DNA from: Sorghum bicolor
Lineage: Eukaryota > Streptophyta > Magnoliopsida > Poales > Poaceae
DNA length: 64,000 bases
Reading direction: 5' to 3'
Assembly: GCF_000003195.3 (NCBI RefSeq)
Contig: NC_012872.2
Location: 58,199,695 to 58,263,694, forward strand
Shown here: one piece after another, positions 1 through 11,861 of the stretch
Numbering within the stretch: the stretch's first letter is position 1
How the letters are laid out: each line of letters opens with the position of its first letter
Position numbers and translations under genes: made by a program
Notes under the pieces: model-generated
Databases searched by the model: none
What the model was told of the DNA's origin: nothing
The model's input: the letters and a program-made list of their open reading frames with translations, nothing else

Positions 1-904
1 GCTTCGAACCCCGGGGACGGGGAGGTCGTCTGCTCCTGGACCGCCGGCTGCTGGTTGCTGGGGTGCGCGGCGGCGCCCTGGGCGCACGTGTGGGCGCCGT
101 GGTACACGACGTCGAAGAGCAGCGGGTCGCCGTCCGTGCGCTGCACCTGCTTGCTCGCCTGGCAGCTCTGCGTGTGCCTGTGCGTGCACCGGAAGTAGGA
201 TCTGCGAGAATTGGTTGGAGTCCTTGGGGATCAATCAATCGATTGGAAAAAAAAATGACCAAGAACAGGTGAGAGGTGAAAAAGGGTTGTGTTGTGCGGC
301 GCCGGCGCCGGCGCGCGCGCTGACCTTGGGTACTTGGCGCCGAGGATGTCCTTCTGCCCGTACTTCCTCCAGCTGAGGCCGTCGTCCAGGGGGCTCACGT
401 CCTGCACGGCGCTCACCCTCACCTGGGTGCTCCACTTGGGCAGCGTCTTCCTGCATCGTGTTCGAGTTCGATATGATCACAAACCAAAAATCGCACACAG
501 TATGACAGTAGTAGGCGCTTGCTTTGACTAGCTCCCTACCTCTTCTTGCACTGGCCGGCGGCCGCATTGCCACGGCCCCGGAGCTCGCCGGCGTGGTCCG
601 ACCCGCCGCTGCGCGGGCTGCTGCCATCCCCACCTGACGGCGGCGACTCCGGCAGCTGCCCGGTGCCCGGACGCCCCTCGGCGCAGCAGGACACGGCCAT
701 GTGCACGGCCCTGTCGATGGAGGCGCGCATGGTGCTCACCAGCGCCCGGTACCGCTGGTCCGCCCCTCCTCCGGCACCGCCTCCGCCCTGCTGCTGCTGC
801 TGGACCACCACCGCCATGTGCGTCTCGAGCTGCCTCGCCATCTCCAGCACCTGCACCAGCTCCGCCACCAGGGCGCACTTCTCTTCTGGCACTCCCCCCT
901 CCAT
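1..904 (-). CDS. Group III WRKY transcription factor, 3' end beyond window
   Basis: WRKY proteins are nuclear DNA-binding regulators of defence, stress and senescence that recognise W-box DNA (TTGAC). Three exons are visible on the minus strand: 904-540, 450-325 and 201-1, all with GT-AG junctions in matching phase (2, then 2). Exon 1 encodes an N-terminus beginning MEGGVPEEKCALVAELVQ, with a leucine-rich helix and a poly-Gln/poly-Gly stretch. Exon 2 encodes the WRKYGQK heptapeptide followed by DILGAKYPR. Exon 3 completes the zinc finger as C-x7-C-x23-H-x-C, the diagnostic spacing of group III. The intron splitting the domain directly after the PR dipeptide is the conserved WRKY-domain intron. 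The first ATG of the exon-1 frame is used as start; a TATA box lies about 190 bp upstream. The C-terminal activation region is cut off by the window edge. The individual family member was not identified. Confidence 0.93.
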
Positions 905-1084
905 CGCAGTCGCTCGCAGCTAGCTCACTCGGCTCCCTGCGGCTGGCAGCTGACTCGCTCGCTCACTCACCTGAGTGCTGGCTGTTCATACGAGTTGTCT
1001 TGGCGGCTGCGTGTGTGTGTCGTCGAGGTGTAGGTGATGATGCGTGTGTGACAGAGCGTACAACGGGGAGGGTGAGGAGGGGTT

Positions 1085-1097
1085 CTTATAGTTATAG
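1085..1097 (-). promoter_or_regulatory. Candidate TATA box of the WRKY gene
   Basis: The minus strand reads CTATAACTATAAGAA here, about 190 bp upstream of the ATG at 904. The intervening leader is CT/GA-rich, as in many monocot 5' UTRs. Position and sequence fit a core promoter; no transcript evidence is available. Confidence 0.5.
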
Positions 1098-1212
1098 AGA
1101 GAGCCGGCGGCCGACCGAGGATCGGAATCGGAGACGACGAGAGAGGCAGCAGCAGCAGCAGTATCTTGGCTGCTGTTGTCGTCGGGTCGGGTGGAATGGA
1201 AGAGTAGGAACT

Positions 1213-1218
1213 TTGACT
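1213..1218 (+). promoter_or_regulatory. W-box TTGACT, proximal
   Basis: TTGACT is a W-box core (TTGAC plus C/T). It lies about 310 bp upstream of the WRKY start codon, inside the 10-mer CTTTGACTGG that recurs at 1379-1388. WRKY genes are commonly auto- or cross-regulated through such sites. Confidence 0.5.
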
Positions 1219-1379
1219 GGACTAAGCGGAAACAAATTCGAAGGTGTTTAAAAGGACCTTTGTGTACCACTAGGATAACATTCAAAGGTTTTGAATTGGA
1301 CCGGTCTTCGTCTTTGGTCATGGGACTGATGGCCACCCAAGATGCTGAGATGTTTTTTTTTTTTAGTCCGGTGCACACT

Positions 1380-1385
1380 TTGACT
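1380..1385 (+). promoter_or_regulatory. W-box TTGACT, distal
   Basis: Second TTGACT in the same CTTTGACTGG context as the proximal copy, about 480 bp upstream of the WRKY start. A repeated extended context is less likely by chance than a lone hexamer. Confidence 0.45.
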
Positions 1386-1439
1386 GGTTCCCTCACACAG
1401 CTGGATCGCTCTTTTGTTGTTAGTGGTGCACATCGTGCT

Positions 1440-2380
1440 TCTGGTCCTTTTACTGACTGATGAGATGCTGTGTAGTAGGAGTAATTACTTCGTCCACTTT
1501 TACTACGCTTAGAGTCGACTCAAAAATGCAGATTATTTAGGGTCCACAGGATTTTTAACGCGCCAACGACCTTTTCTTGGTGTGTTTTTTTTCTTTTTCA
1601 CTTTTTCATCAGGGGAGGTTTTTGGGTGGGACCTGGTGCGGCATCTTCTTTGGATAGGGATATTACTATATTAGTACTGGCCTACTAGGGCAGCACATTT
1701 GCCAGCTGACACTCATGATCTTGTGGTACAAGAACTCAGAAAGTACATTGAATTTTTCTTTTTCTTTTTAAAAATCGGAGACATAAACATTCTTTTTTTT
1801 TACGGAAACATAAACATTCTTTCCGATGAGCATCTCTTAGAGGCCAACACATCTTAAGATTAATGAAGTTACTATAAGCACCTTTTTATCCGTGAAAATA
1901 TTATCTATCACTAATTAAAAAAATAGTGTGTTAAATTAAAAAACTACAATATTATGAGTGCATGTGCCAAGTTCATAGCTTAAACCTAGGTAAGTAGATT
2001 TCACCAAAAGAAAGCTAACCCAAATTGATCGTAGCTCAATTCACTAGACTTTTTTGGATTAATATTCAAATGGCACACTTCCATCTTCTATCGTACAAAT
2101 GAATTTCTCAAAGTAGATAACATCATTTACATTGTAGGTAAAGGTGAATAGGTGGAAGGAAAAAGCATATTGAGAGGCCTCTTGATTTAACCGTGTATGG
2201 AGAGAGCCCGGCCTCATGGTGGAGGCAAAATCACTTTTGAATCAAGGAAAATCCGATCTAAAGATAGAATAGAATTGGGAATGAAACCGGAAGGAAGGAT
2301 GTCAATGTGGGATGAAGATCCCATATCCAAGTCTTGTCAATGGCGGTGATGTTGTAGTGGTATATGCTCCAAGGGATCAT
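1440..2380. other. Intergenic, no gene recognised
   Basis: AT-rich sequence upstream of the WRKY gene. Reading frames are short and lack recognisable motifs. I see no structural RNA and no complete transposon ends. Confidence 0.5.
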
Positions 2381-3440
2381 GGCCAAGGTAAAGGTTTTGG
2401 ATTGGAAGTGTCCAGCTAGGCTTGAGACAAATCCGGAGAGGTCTCTTGCCCAACAATGATTGTGGGTTGTAGGTAGATCGAACATTAAACAACAATGACA
2501 CCACCCACCATGAAGGTGAAAGAAGGCAATCGGAGATGATTAGCGAATGAGAAGACACACCTAAATTATCAAAATAGTTAGGACAAGCGGCGGAGCTAGG
2601 GATCCATAAGTGAAACACTAGTATACAAGTTGAGCTATTGGAATCTTAGTTTCTTTTTAAAGCCCTCTTTGAATTGTGGAAAAAAAATCTGAATCCTGAG
2701 TTTTTTCTATGAAATTCTTGTATAAAATTCCTTGTAAAATTTAAGCGTTCCAAAAGGTCTAAATCTATAAGATTAAGGGAACATTATTAGCCTTGGCGGC
2801 ATGCTGATAACTTTTTGAGGGAGAGGTTCGCCGAAGATTCCATAGGATAAGATTAGACCTGTATTGGTGAGACAAGCCACGATAATTGAGACAACACATG
2901 GTGACGCTCTAGCAATGCTCTAAAGGTTTGTGGCCAAGGTTAACGTTTCGGATTGGAAGTGGCCGACTCGGCTAGAGAGAAACCTAGAGAGGTCTCTTGC
3001 CCAACAATGATTGTAGAATGTAGGTAGAACATTGAGGTAGGTGATAACAACGCCACCCGCCATGAAGGTAAAAAAAGACAATTAAAAAATACCACTGAAT
3101 GAGAAGAACTATACGAAGTGGTTAGGAGAGCCGGCAGAGCTAGCGCTCCATAAGTGAAACTATTAATCCTATTTATGCATATTATTTCTCAAATTCTACA
3201 AGTTAAGTTATTGGAATGTAGTTTTTTTAGTTAACGTCTCCTTTGCATTGTGGAATCTTTTTTTGAATCTCAAGAGTTTTACCTTGTGAAATTTCTTGCA
3301 TCCTAAAAAGCCTATTCTACAAAATCAAGAAAATAGTAGTAGCCTTGGAGGTAGGGAGACACCTTTTCGAGAGAGAGGTTCGCCGTAGATTCCATAAGAT
3401 AAGACTACACCTATATTGGTGAGACAAGCCACGATAATTG
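2381..3440. repeat. Diverged tandem duplication, about 510-bp unit (2381-2890 and 2932-3440)
   Basis: Two copies lie in the same orientation about 551 bp apart. Shared landmarks in order are GGCCAAGGT, GGTCTCTTGCCCAACAATGA (2442 and about 2991), a CCATGAAGGTGAA-type block, the TCCATAAGTGAAAC block, and GAGACAAGCCACGATAATTG (2870 and 3421). The copies differ by many substitutions and small indels, so the duplication is old. No open frame spans either copy and no terminal repeats are evident; origin unknown. Confidence 0.75.
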
Positions 3441-4235
3441 AATCAGACACAACCAATCTGTGCTACAATCCAAAGCCCTTTTTTTTTTTACCTCGACACC
3501 AAATCCGAAATAATACTCTTGCTCCATATCCAGTAGCGCCTAGCGTTCTCGGCTCGGTGGTCCGAACCTGGACTCACCTCCAACAACACACAGCAGAACA
3601 CTAGTGCGAAAAGTGGCCGGACACAACATTTTCGTTGCCGTGCGGACTGTGGAGACGCAAATGCTGCTGCGGCTGTGGCTGGGACGAGATGCCAGCGACA
3701 CGCACAGGAGCTAGCTGGTGCCGGTGGTGGTGGTGGTGGCCTGTGGGTGGCGCCGTGGTTGCAATGGCAAGTACGGCAGCAGCCACTAGCACACGGTGGC
3801 TCTGCTTGCATGCACTGCATTTGGAAGGCGGCTTTGCCAATTTTTTTGCCATCGCGGTCGTGGATCATCAGCACGTTCTTCACATTACGATATGGATAGT
3901 ATACAGTGTATGTGTGCAGAGCAGGGGTTGCACTGTGTGGGCCTAGCTTCAAGACCGTGGTGGGCTCTGCTAGGACATGCTCATGCCCATGCATGTTGCA
4001 TTGGTCTCGCGTCAAGATTTTGCTCACACTGACATTGATCTCCTGTGTTAGCATTGTCGGAGCATATAAGATCGGAGAGGAGGACCCGATCCTCACGCGT
4101 CCACGGAGAAGGAAGAGGATATGATATGCTTTGGAAAGAAGCTTGACTTTCTTATTCTTGAAATAAACGGCACGGGCGCGCGCGTATGATTGGTGGTGGT
4201 GTGTTCTTGCTCTACTACACTAGCTACGATACTAG
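3441..4235. other. Intergenic, only weak short frames
   Basis: Moderately GC-rich around 3620-3800. An 83-codon minus-strand frame (3852-3601) starts with a hydrophobic stretch and ends His-rich, but it matches no peptide family I know and has no supporting promoter. I do not call a gene here. Confidence 0.4.
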
Positions 4236-4451
4236 CGCCTTGTTTAGTTCATAAAAATTTTCAAAATTTTTCGTCACATCGAATTTTGGGTCGTATGTAT
4301 GGAGCATTAAATATAGACAAAAATAAAAACTAATTGTACAGTTTATCTGTAATTTGTGAGATGAATTTTTTGAGCCTAGTTACTCTGATTGGACAATATT
4401 TATTAAATAAAAACGAAATGCTACAGTAGCCTTTTACAAACTAAACATAGG
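4236..4451. mobile_element. Tourist-like MITE, degraded ends
   Basis: The left end reads GCCTTGTTTAGTTC and the right end CAAACTAAACATAGG. The internal block (TCGTCACATCGAAT, ATTAAATATAGAC, AGCCTAGTTACT, TGCTACAGTAGC) is the one that recurs through this window. The ends have decayed and no clean target duplication remains. Confidence 0.75.
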
Positions 4452-5330
4452 ACAGCTGGAATTTATGTTCTGCTCAAGTCTCCGTGCTGCTGTGCTCTGG
4501 TTAATTTGCACCGTAACTCACGTCTTGGGTGTAGCTACTAGCACTAGACAAACATGATACTAATCGTCGTTTTGGCAAGTAGTGGTAAGTGGGAACAAAA
4601 AATCGAGAGATAAATTAAACCCGAAGAAAACCACCACGCGGTTTTAATTTCTGCTTTTGACATGTTCCAACGTAGAACACGAGCGAGAGAGAGCTAGAGT
4701 GACACTGAGGGCGGGTCCCTTCCTGTATTTTTTACCACGTCTCTGCAGATCCTATTCCTATATTGCCAAGACAAGCCACCCAACACTTACGTCGTTTTCA
4801 TTCTCTGCAGGGAATCAATTTATTTTAGTGTGTGGACGACGCCATAACGTCACCATGCTTACGGCATCTTTTGTGCTCTGGCGCATGCCTCGCTTTCTTC
4901 TCGTTATCGTCGTTGCTGGTTCAATTCTCGCTTTGATCCCGTCCGCTTCCACAAATTTTACTATGTCTGATTCGTGACAGAGATAGGCGAGGTAGAGTGT
5001 GCGCCAAAGGTTTCGGTCCTGTGATAAGAATAATGCGCCGAGCTAGTGATAAAGATGCTTATGTCGCTACTACATACATACTGATTCAAAACATTGAGGC
5101 TCTCTTTGGAAAGCAGAAAAAATGAAGAAAATATTAGCGGTTTAAATATTTTAATTTCTATAGCAAGTTTTCAAATAAGAACCTTTATTTGGAACAAAAC
5201 ATTGAACTATCCTACAGGACTTAAATTTTGGAGCTATCCTATAGCACTTAAATTTTGGAGGAAAATAAGCATCAGACTAAATTTCTGTTATATAATAACC
5301 ATGAGGCCTAAATTTCTATTAGATAATACT
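4452..5330. other. Intergenic, no gene recognised
   Basis: No frame with a recognisable domain and no complete transposon ends. A 106-codon plus-strand frame at 4657-4977 has no recognisable features. Confidence 0.4.
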
Positions 5331-8050
5331 AGTCCATCAACCCGTGCTCTCGCACAGACTAGAATTTTTAAAGATATACTTCTAATGTATTTAATTAATA
5401 AAAATACTTATGTTAAATTGTATGTTTTTTCTTTGTTTATTTTCTACAAAATAGACATAATAGATACTTTTTAGTATAATTTTTTTTTGCAAGGGACTGA
5501 CTTATATATTTTCCATGCATATTCATATTTTTTACTTTTGCATGGCACCTTGTATATTTTAATACGCAATTAGTTTGAAGGTGACATTAACTATGTTGAC
5601 TCTTGTTGCATCACATATTAAGTCATGAATCTGAATTTTGACTTTTAAGTTTTAACTAGATTTTTATTGACTGCAAGTTTTTTCCTCAAGTTAAACTCTT
5701 GTGCTTATTGTATCTTTTACTACCTCTCATTTTGAACTATTTTAAACTAAGGATTTTAGGTCGTATACTACATTCATAAATACTACAATAGCATATGCAA
5801 TCATTTAAAACTTGCACCATGTCACCTAAAACAACTGATAGAGCTTGAAATGAGATCTTGGATGCGGGCAATAGTGCTAACCTCAAGAGAATTTTAAATC
5901 TTATTAAGCCTTATAATGATTGAATTATTCTAGAGTAATGTTAATGGGCTAAAAAATTATAGCCATCTGTAGTCTAACACAATTCGTAAGGTGAGTGAAT
6001 TTTCCTATCAAGGAATTATACGTGCAATTATGGTTACTATCAATATAGACATGTTAAACATTTAGTTAAAATATATAAATATAGATAAAAACAACAACCT
6101 ATATAAATTATGTCATGGAGGTTACTAATATGGTTTTAAAATTTGTTAGCGTATTAGTATATGAGTTGTTAAGGAAATATTTTGTTGATGAGACATAACA
6201 TATATATATTTATCGCTCATGCATGCTGACACAGTGGGTATGCTTACATATTAGAACTTAATATATTAATATTGATAGAAGTGGGTAATGTACAAACATC
6301 TATCTGCTCTATTTTTATTTAAACAAATTTTAATAGGGTACTAATTATCTTTTAGATATATATATATATTTGAGAGGATAGTTAATTTTCTTAGTAATGA
6401 GATGAAAGTTGTGTTACATAAATTATTTATTGTAATAGGAGTACCTGAATAATTAGATGCAAATTTAGGTCTACTTTAGATCATGTTTCATAGTGGTATA
6501 TGTGGGTAATTTAAATATAGAATATAGTGTCATGAGTTATTTCTATGTTGTTTTATGTAATAGCAGAGGTTGGTATTATTTAGAAAATAGAATAGATCCG
6601 ATAGCTATTATTATCAATGGTGATTATGTTATATTGAATTGATTGTCAAATGTTTTAGATTCTTGTGAGAAAAATCTAGGATCTATCTTTTATTTTCCTA
6701 TTGTGTCTCATGAGGATTAATGTAGAGCCTCCATTAAGGACCTCTAGTTAGCATTTCTAGTATTTATCTTTTTTTAGAGTGACATGCATTTAGTCATAAT
6801 CATAAGATATATAAACTCTTATTACATCCCTTCCTGTGACTTCACAAATTATAGTTTAGCTTTCAACTTTTAAAGTTATATAATTTTTTCATGTGTTAAA
6901 AGAAACTCTAGTTTTTTATTTTTTTATTTTTTATTCAAAATTTATTTTTAGTAAAAAGTGTTTAGGTCTTACTCCCTCCGGTCCATTTTTTTGGCTAAAG
7001 TTAGAATGACAAAATCTCCTAAATTACACTTTAACCACTCATTTGTTCTATATTATATTATTTATGCTTATAAACTTATAATCATTGGATAGTATAATTT
7101 CTTACAAATCTAATCATATAAAGTTTGTATTATAATAGTTTAAAATATTATCTTAATTATTGGTCAATGTTTTAAAGTTTGAATCTTGATATGCATGTGT
7201 GCCAGATAAAATGGACTGAAGGGAGTAGTAATATTGATTTCCGCATGTTAATTAAGTTGAAACTCAGAGTGTGCCCTAGCACTGAACTTGTTAAATTTGT
7301 TATATTATAGAGATTACATGTGTATAGTATTATTTTATATATCATAGAGTCTAAAATTTTAATTACCAATATTGATATGATAATGTTTTAGTTACAATGT
7401 ATAGAGTTATTTCAAAACAACTTATGAAATTCATTGTTAGGGAGAATTGTCGTTGTTATGTTATTGCTATGTGGTTTGTTAATTAAACATCTTTCATGCT
7501 TATAAGTTATTAAAACAAATATTTATCCTAATGTATATATGTTTACTTGGTATACATAGTCAAACATAGCATTATGGTTATTTAATTCCATAGTAGTAGA
7601 AGTTTGTAGTTTAGAAATATATATGTCTCATACTTTATGAATATTGATTTATTCTTTCTATAAGAGCATATATTAGTATTTACATATAGATTTGAGAGTG
7701 GTGGGTAATTTAGATGCAATGTGAGAGGGTTATTGTGAAAAATTATGTTTCACAATGACAAAATGGGAAATTTAGATATAACTTTAGGGGTTATTTTGAA
7801 AAAAAAATTCATAATGACAAGTATAGATAATTTATATACTATTTTGATTTTTTTTAATGGCGGGGGTGGGTAATTTATATGCAAAATTAGTGGGTTACTT
7901 TATGTATTTTTTATAATGGTAGAGGTGTGTAATTTTTAATAAATATATAGAAATGATGATTAGAGCCTATCAAATTAAAGGCTAGATATTTTTTATTATT
8001 GTGAGAATTTCTAGAAATTATCTTTTTTCTAGCGCGTCTGGTGACAGTTA
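5330..8050. repeat. Strongly AT-rich block with recurrent GGGTAATTTA-type motif
   Basis: The block opens with a short GC-richer motif (CATCAACCCGTGCTCTCGCA at 5336) and ends near TTTCTAGCGCGTCTGG (about 8028). Between them, variants of GGTGGGTAATTTAGATGCAA recur at about 6505, 7700, 7765 and 7870, and similar GTTATTTTGAAAAA phrases recur. Such recurrent phrases suggest an old non-coding transposon, possibly Helitron-like. A Stowaway MITE is nested at 6972-7225. I see no coding sequence. Confidence 0.4.
6972..7225. mobile_element. Stowaway (Tc1/mariner) MITE
   Basis: The ends CTCCCTCCGGTCCATTTT (left) and AAAATGGACTGAAGGGAG (right) are inverted repeats, flanked on both sides by TA (6970-6971 and 7226-7227), the Stowaway target duplication. 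Length 254 bp; no coding capacity. Confidence 0.85.
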
Positions 8051-8746
8051 ACTGTAATGTCTCTGTTGGGACCTCTAATTAGTAATAGTAAGAAGCATGA
8101 GGCCTAATATAAGCTCACGATTTGGTTTTTTTTCTTCACTCTTTCTCATCCAAACGCTTATTTGTAACTTAGGATTTCAATTTTATGGTTATTCCACTTT
8201 TATATTTTTTCCTATGTTTTGAGAATACTGTGTCCCAAAGGGGCCTGAACAACAAAAACAGAATAATGTGTGCCTATATATACTCTAGTTCGTCCATAAA
8301 ACTAACATGCATATCGTGTTTCATGTATACCCGATTGTGCTAACAATTTTAACATAATGTTGATTTTGTAGCAATCTATGCATGTTCTATAACAGAAATT
8401 TAAGATATCTGTACTAGAATACTTCCAAAGATTTGGTACCACGCGCGTACTAAATTTAAGTTGGAAATAAGAGAGACAAGACAATACTGTACCATGTATT
8501 ATCGGATATACATTTGCGGACCGTTTCCATATGTTTTGTCGGCAAAGACCCGACAGACCTTTGTGCTGTATACGCATACGGAGTATGCATCATATGCATG
8601 CAGTTCACTGTTCACACTGTATGTACTCCTATGTAGAGTCTTACTAGGACACACTGTACAGAACCTTCCAAAGTCCCTGTAGTACGCTACGGGAATTAAT
8701 TACTGATAGTGTTAGGTGAATTAATGATGCCGATAGCTAACTATAT
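8051..8746. other. Intergenic, no gene recognised
   Basis: Low-complexity AT-rich DNA followed by a mixed-composition stretch. No conserved domain was seen in any frame. Confidence 0.4.
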
Positions 8747-8989
8747 GGCCTTGTTTAGCTCCAAAATATTTTGCAAAATCGACACTGTAGTTTTTTCGTT
8801 TGTATTTGACAAATATTGTCCAATCATAGACTAACTAGACTCAAAAGATTCGTCTCGTCAATTTCGACCAAACTGTGTAATTAGTTTTTATTTTTATCTA
8901 TATTTAACACTTCATACATGTGTCTAAAGATTTGATGTGACAGGAAATCTGAAAAATTTTGCAAAATTTTTTGGGAACTAAACAAGGCC
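8747..8989. mobile_element. Tourist-like MITE (243 bp)
   Basis: Inverted ends GGCCTTGTTTAGCTCC and GGGAACTAAACAAGGCC enclose the recurrent internal block (CACTGTAG, ATTGTCCAATCATAGACTAAC, GATTCGTCTCGT, TTCATACATGTGTC). Ends are intact, but the flanking trinucleotides do not form a clean duplication. Confidence 0.88.
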
Positions 8990-9643
8990 GTAGTCATATA
9001 TGGCTTCTAGACTGCGTTGATCGTGGACAGACGTCTCGGTCGGAGTCTCCGTGAGAGCCGGTAGACCCAGACCGCCGAAAAAACGATAAAACCATAACCA
9101 TGAACTGGGCCCGCGAACAAAATCGGCGCACGAAACGTAACAGAGAATTGGCTCGAAACAGACAGAAACCGACGCATGCAGGCCGGACGAAGGATCTCTA
9201 TCTCCATTATATATTGCCCAAGCAATGCAAGATGGCCCTCTATCACAACGTAAACTATAGTGTCTGGAGTTACTCTGACTACACAGTCAAAGCACGTCGT
9301 CGTCTGGCCTGGAAGGTATCAGCGACACATTACTGCCTCCTGTGTTTACAATGTGGCCACCAGTACTTGGTTAGTCATCACGGAGACAGACCGGCCGGTT
9401 TCATCTTGGGGTAAGCTGCGAGGCTTGCTGGCCTGGCTGATCATGATGTGCGAGGGAGACACATCAGATCGCCGTGGACTGGTCGCGGTTCTTATGGTAT
9501 GGTGAGTACATAAACCATACGTCCAGACATTATGCTTAAAAAAGGATCTTCTCACATAGATCAAGAAAATTCATGAATCTTTGTCCTACTCATACATAGC
9601 AGCACCATAGCTTTCATGAAACTAGGTTGGTATATGAAGTTAA
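8990..9643. other. Intergenic, no gene recognised
   Basis: Moderate GC content with several short overlapping frames on both strands, none with a known motif. It lies between two MITEs of the same family. Confidence 0.35.
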
Positions 9644-9885
9644 GGCCTTGTTTAGATGCGAAAAGATTTTGAATTTCGCTACTGTAGCACTTTCGTTTGT
9701 TTGTGGTAAATATTGTCCAATTATATACTAACTAGGATCAAAAAATTCGTCTCGTGATTTACAGTTAAATTGTGCAATTAGTTTTTATTTTCATCTATAT
9801 TTAATGCTTCATGCATGTGCCGAAAGATTCGATGTGATAGGAAATTTTGAAAACTTTTTGGTTTTTGGGTGAACTAAACAAGGCC
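9644..9885. mobile_element. Tourist (PIF/Harbinger) MITE with TAA target duplication
   Basis: The ends GGCCTTGTTTAG and CTAAACAAGGCC are flanked by TAA on both sides (9641-9643 and 9886-9888). This trinucleotide fixes the family as Tourist-type (PIF/Harbinger). Internal sequence matches the other copies here. Confidence 0.92.
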
Positions 9886-10556
9886 TAAAGCTCGCTTAAC
9901 CTATCTCTGTTACATACCCAGTCATTTATACTAGTGTTTGCTAGTGCTAGTGATAAGCTAGCACCAGACTACTACTAGTGCATATCGTTCTATACATTGT
10001 TCTACTAAAAGCATATATGGTTCAGGCAATTACTGTTAACTGTTTTATTGTGAGAGAAAAACACTGCTGACTGACAAAAAAAGTATGGCTGAAAAGAAAA
10101 GAGAACAGACTCTATATATTTTCCTTGCTCGTTATGAAAACTATCTATCGACTAGTAGCGAAATTAAAGAGTACAGCTCGCGACGACCGGCAAAATACTA
10201 ATGCCTTTTTTATATAGAGGTAAAAAGAAAAAAATATATTGCCTGCCACTAGTGCAGAACAGTACTATCCGGACCCCTATGGCCCTATCAGAGTACTAGC
10301 AACTAGCAAGACAGGAATGGACAAGGAACCGTTCAAACTTCGCTTTGCGACTGTTACTTCTTCATAGTACTCACATGAAAGAATCAATTCTTTCATTTTT
10401 GAGGGAGTGATTCTTCTGTGGAAGTACTTCGTTTGTGAATCTTTCCAATTTTGAGAAGACCAGGTGGCGGCGTGGAGCATAGTCCAACAGTTTTGTATAG
10501 ACAACATGGGCCGTATACTCGGTGTCTCTACGAACCCACCAAGCCCAGTTCTTATA

Positions 10557-10780
10557 GGGCTTTGTTTAGTTCCGGAAAAATTTCGGATTTCGCTACTGTA
10601 CCACTTTTGTTTTTATTTAATAAATATTGTCCAATCATGAACTAACTAGAATCAAAAGATTCGTCTCACGATTTACAGACAAACTATTTAATTAGTTTTT
10701 ATTTTTGTCTATATTTAATGCTTCATGCATGTGCCGCAAGATTCGATGTGACGGAGAATCTTGAAAATTTTTGGATTTCG
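10557..10780. mobile_element. Tourist-like MITE, right end lost
   Basis: The left end GGGCTTTGTTTAGTTCC and most of the internal block are present, up to GGAGAATCTTGAAAATTTTTGG. The sequence then switches abruptly to GC-rich DNA without the right terminal repeat, so the element is truncated. Confidence 0.8.
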
Positions 10781-11861
10781 CCTAGGTGGGCTCCCGGCGG
10801 CGCAACCGGCGAACGAGCGAGGCACAGGCACCAGTGGGGTTGCGGTAACGGCACGGCCTTGCACACGGCGACACCAACCGTGGCCGGCGGGGCTCCGTCG
10901 CCTTTGCCAAGCTCCGCGAGCGACCGCCTCCATCGCTGGCTTGTTTCTCCCCGCTCCGGCTTCACGCTGCCGTTTCGCTCTCCCAGCACGCGCGCCGCCG
11001 GCACCAAAGCCCTGTCTGCAACGGCGTGCGCCGCCGCGCGTTTGCCACCATGATGCGCGCTCCGCGACTCCGCGTTGGCGCAAGCTGACGCTACAACGAG
11101 CTCGTCAAAAGCCAATGACCGCACTCGTGCAACGCAGTTTCAGGTATGCCTGCGACCCCACCCCACCCCAATAAACGGCTTGTGGCATATTCATGCGTTG
11201 GTACAGTAAGATTGTAAGAAATTGGAATTGTGTAGTATCTAAACCTGAATGGCGGGGATGAATGCTGGCAAAACTGGCTTCCATTTGTCAACAGAAGTCT
11301 GCATAGAAAACTACTTTTGAAAAAGTGCCTAGAAACTCAGCCTACAAGCCAATGATGGATCTGGTGATAAAGTGCAGCCAATGATGGATCTGGTGATAGT
11401 TTTCATACGCCTGCAATCAATTACAAAAGGCTCCAAGATGAAGAAAGTTTAAATATAGACTCCATGCAATCTGAACCAAAACTGAGGAAAAACAAAGACA
11501 ATCCTGCAATCTGTCATTAACAACAAAAATGTGTGGCAGAGATTCTTTACTAGGCGCGTTTCTTTCCTGTGCGATTTTGGATTGAAAACTGCAAACCTGA
11601 ATATTTCTTGAGCTTACCTTCGCAGTCTCAGGTAGTATATTGACCAATCCGATAAAAAAATAAGGCAAAACGAATAAATTAATTACTACAGCAGTCCCCT
11701 TAGTAGCGAATAGAATGCACAAGCCACTGAATATGAGTATATGACTACCTCCAGAAAGTATTTGAGCCCTATACATGATACATAAGAAAAATGGCAATGG
11801 TCTCCTTACTGCAAAAATTCACAGCTAGAATGGAGCCTTTACATCTTTCTGACTTCCAAAT
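10781..11861. other. GC-rich stretch (10781-11100) and 3' flank of the coiled-coil gene
   Basis: 10781-11100 is GC-rich, abutting the broken MITE. Frames exist on both strands but none shows a domain; it may be a captured or displaced exon fragment. 11101-11861 is AT-richer and probably contains the 3' UTR of the downstream minus-strand gene. A 23-bp phrase starting AGCCAATGATGGATCTGG is tandemly repeated at 11347 and 11376. Confidence 0.4.

Noticed and set aside
3488..4096. 202-codon minus-strand frame and overlapping 83-codon frame as a possible secreted peptide gene
   Set aside because: No known peptide motif, no promoter and no conservation evidence; the hydrophobic stretch alone is not enough.
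4657..4977. 106-codon plus-strand frame with a hydrophobic segment
   Set aside because: No family match, no plausible promoter or splice context, and located in transposon-rich DNA.
10715..11174. Overlapping 110-137-codon frames on both strands in a GC island
   Set aside because: Frames overlap on opposite strands without domains; the island abuts a broken MITE and looks like a displaced fragment.
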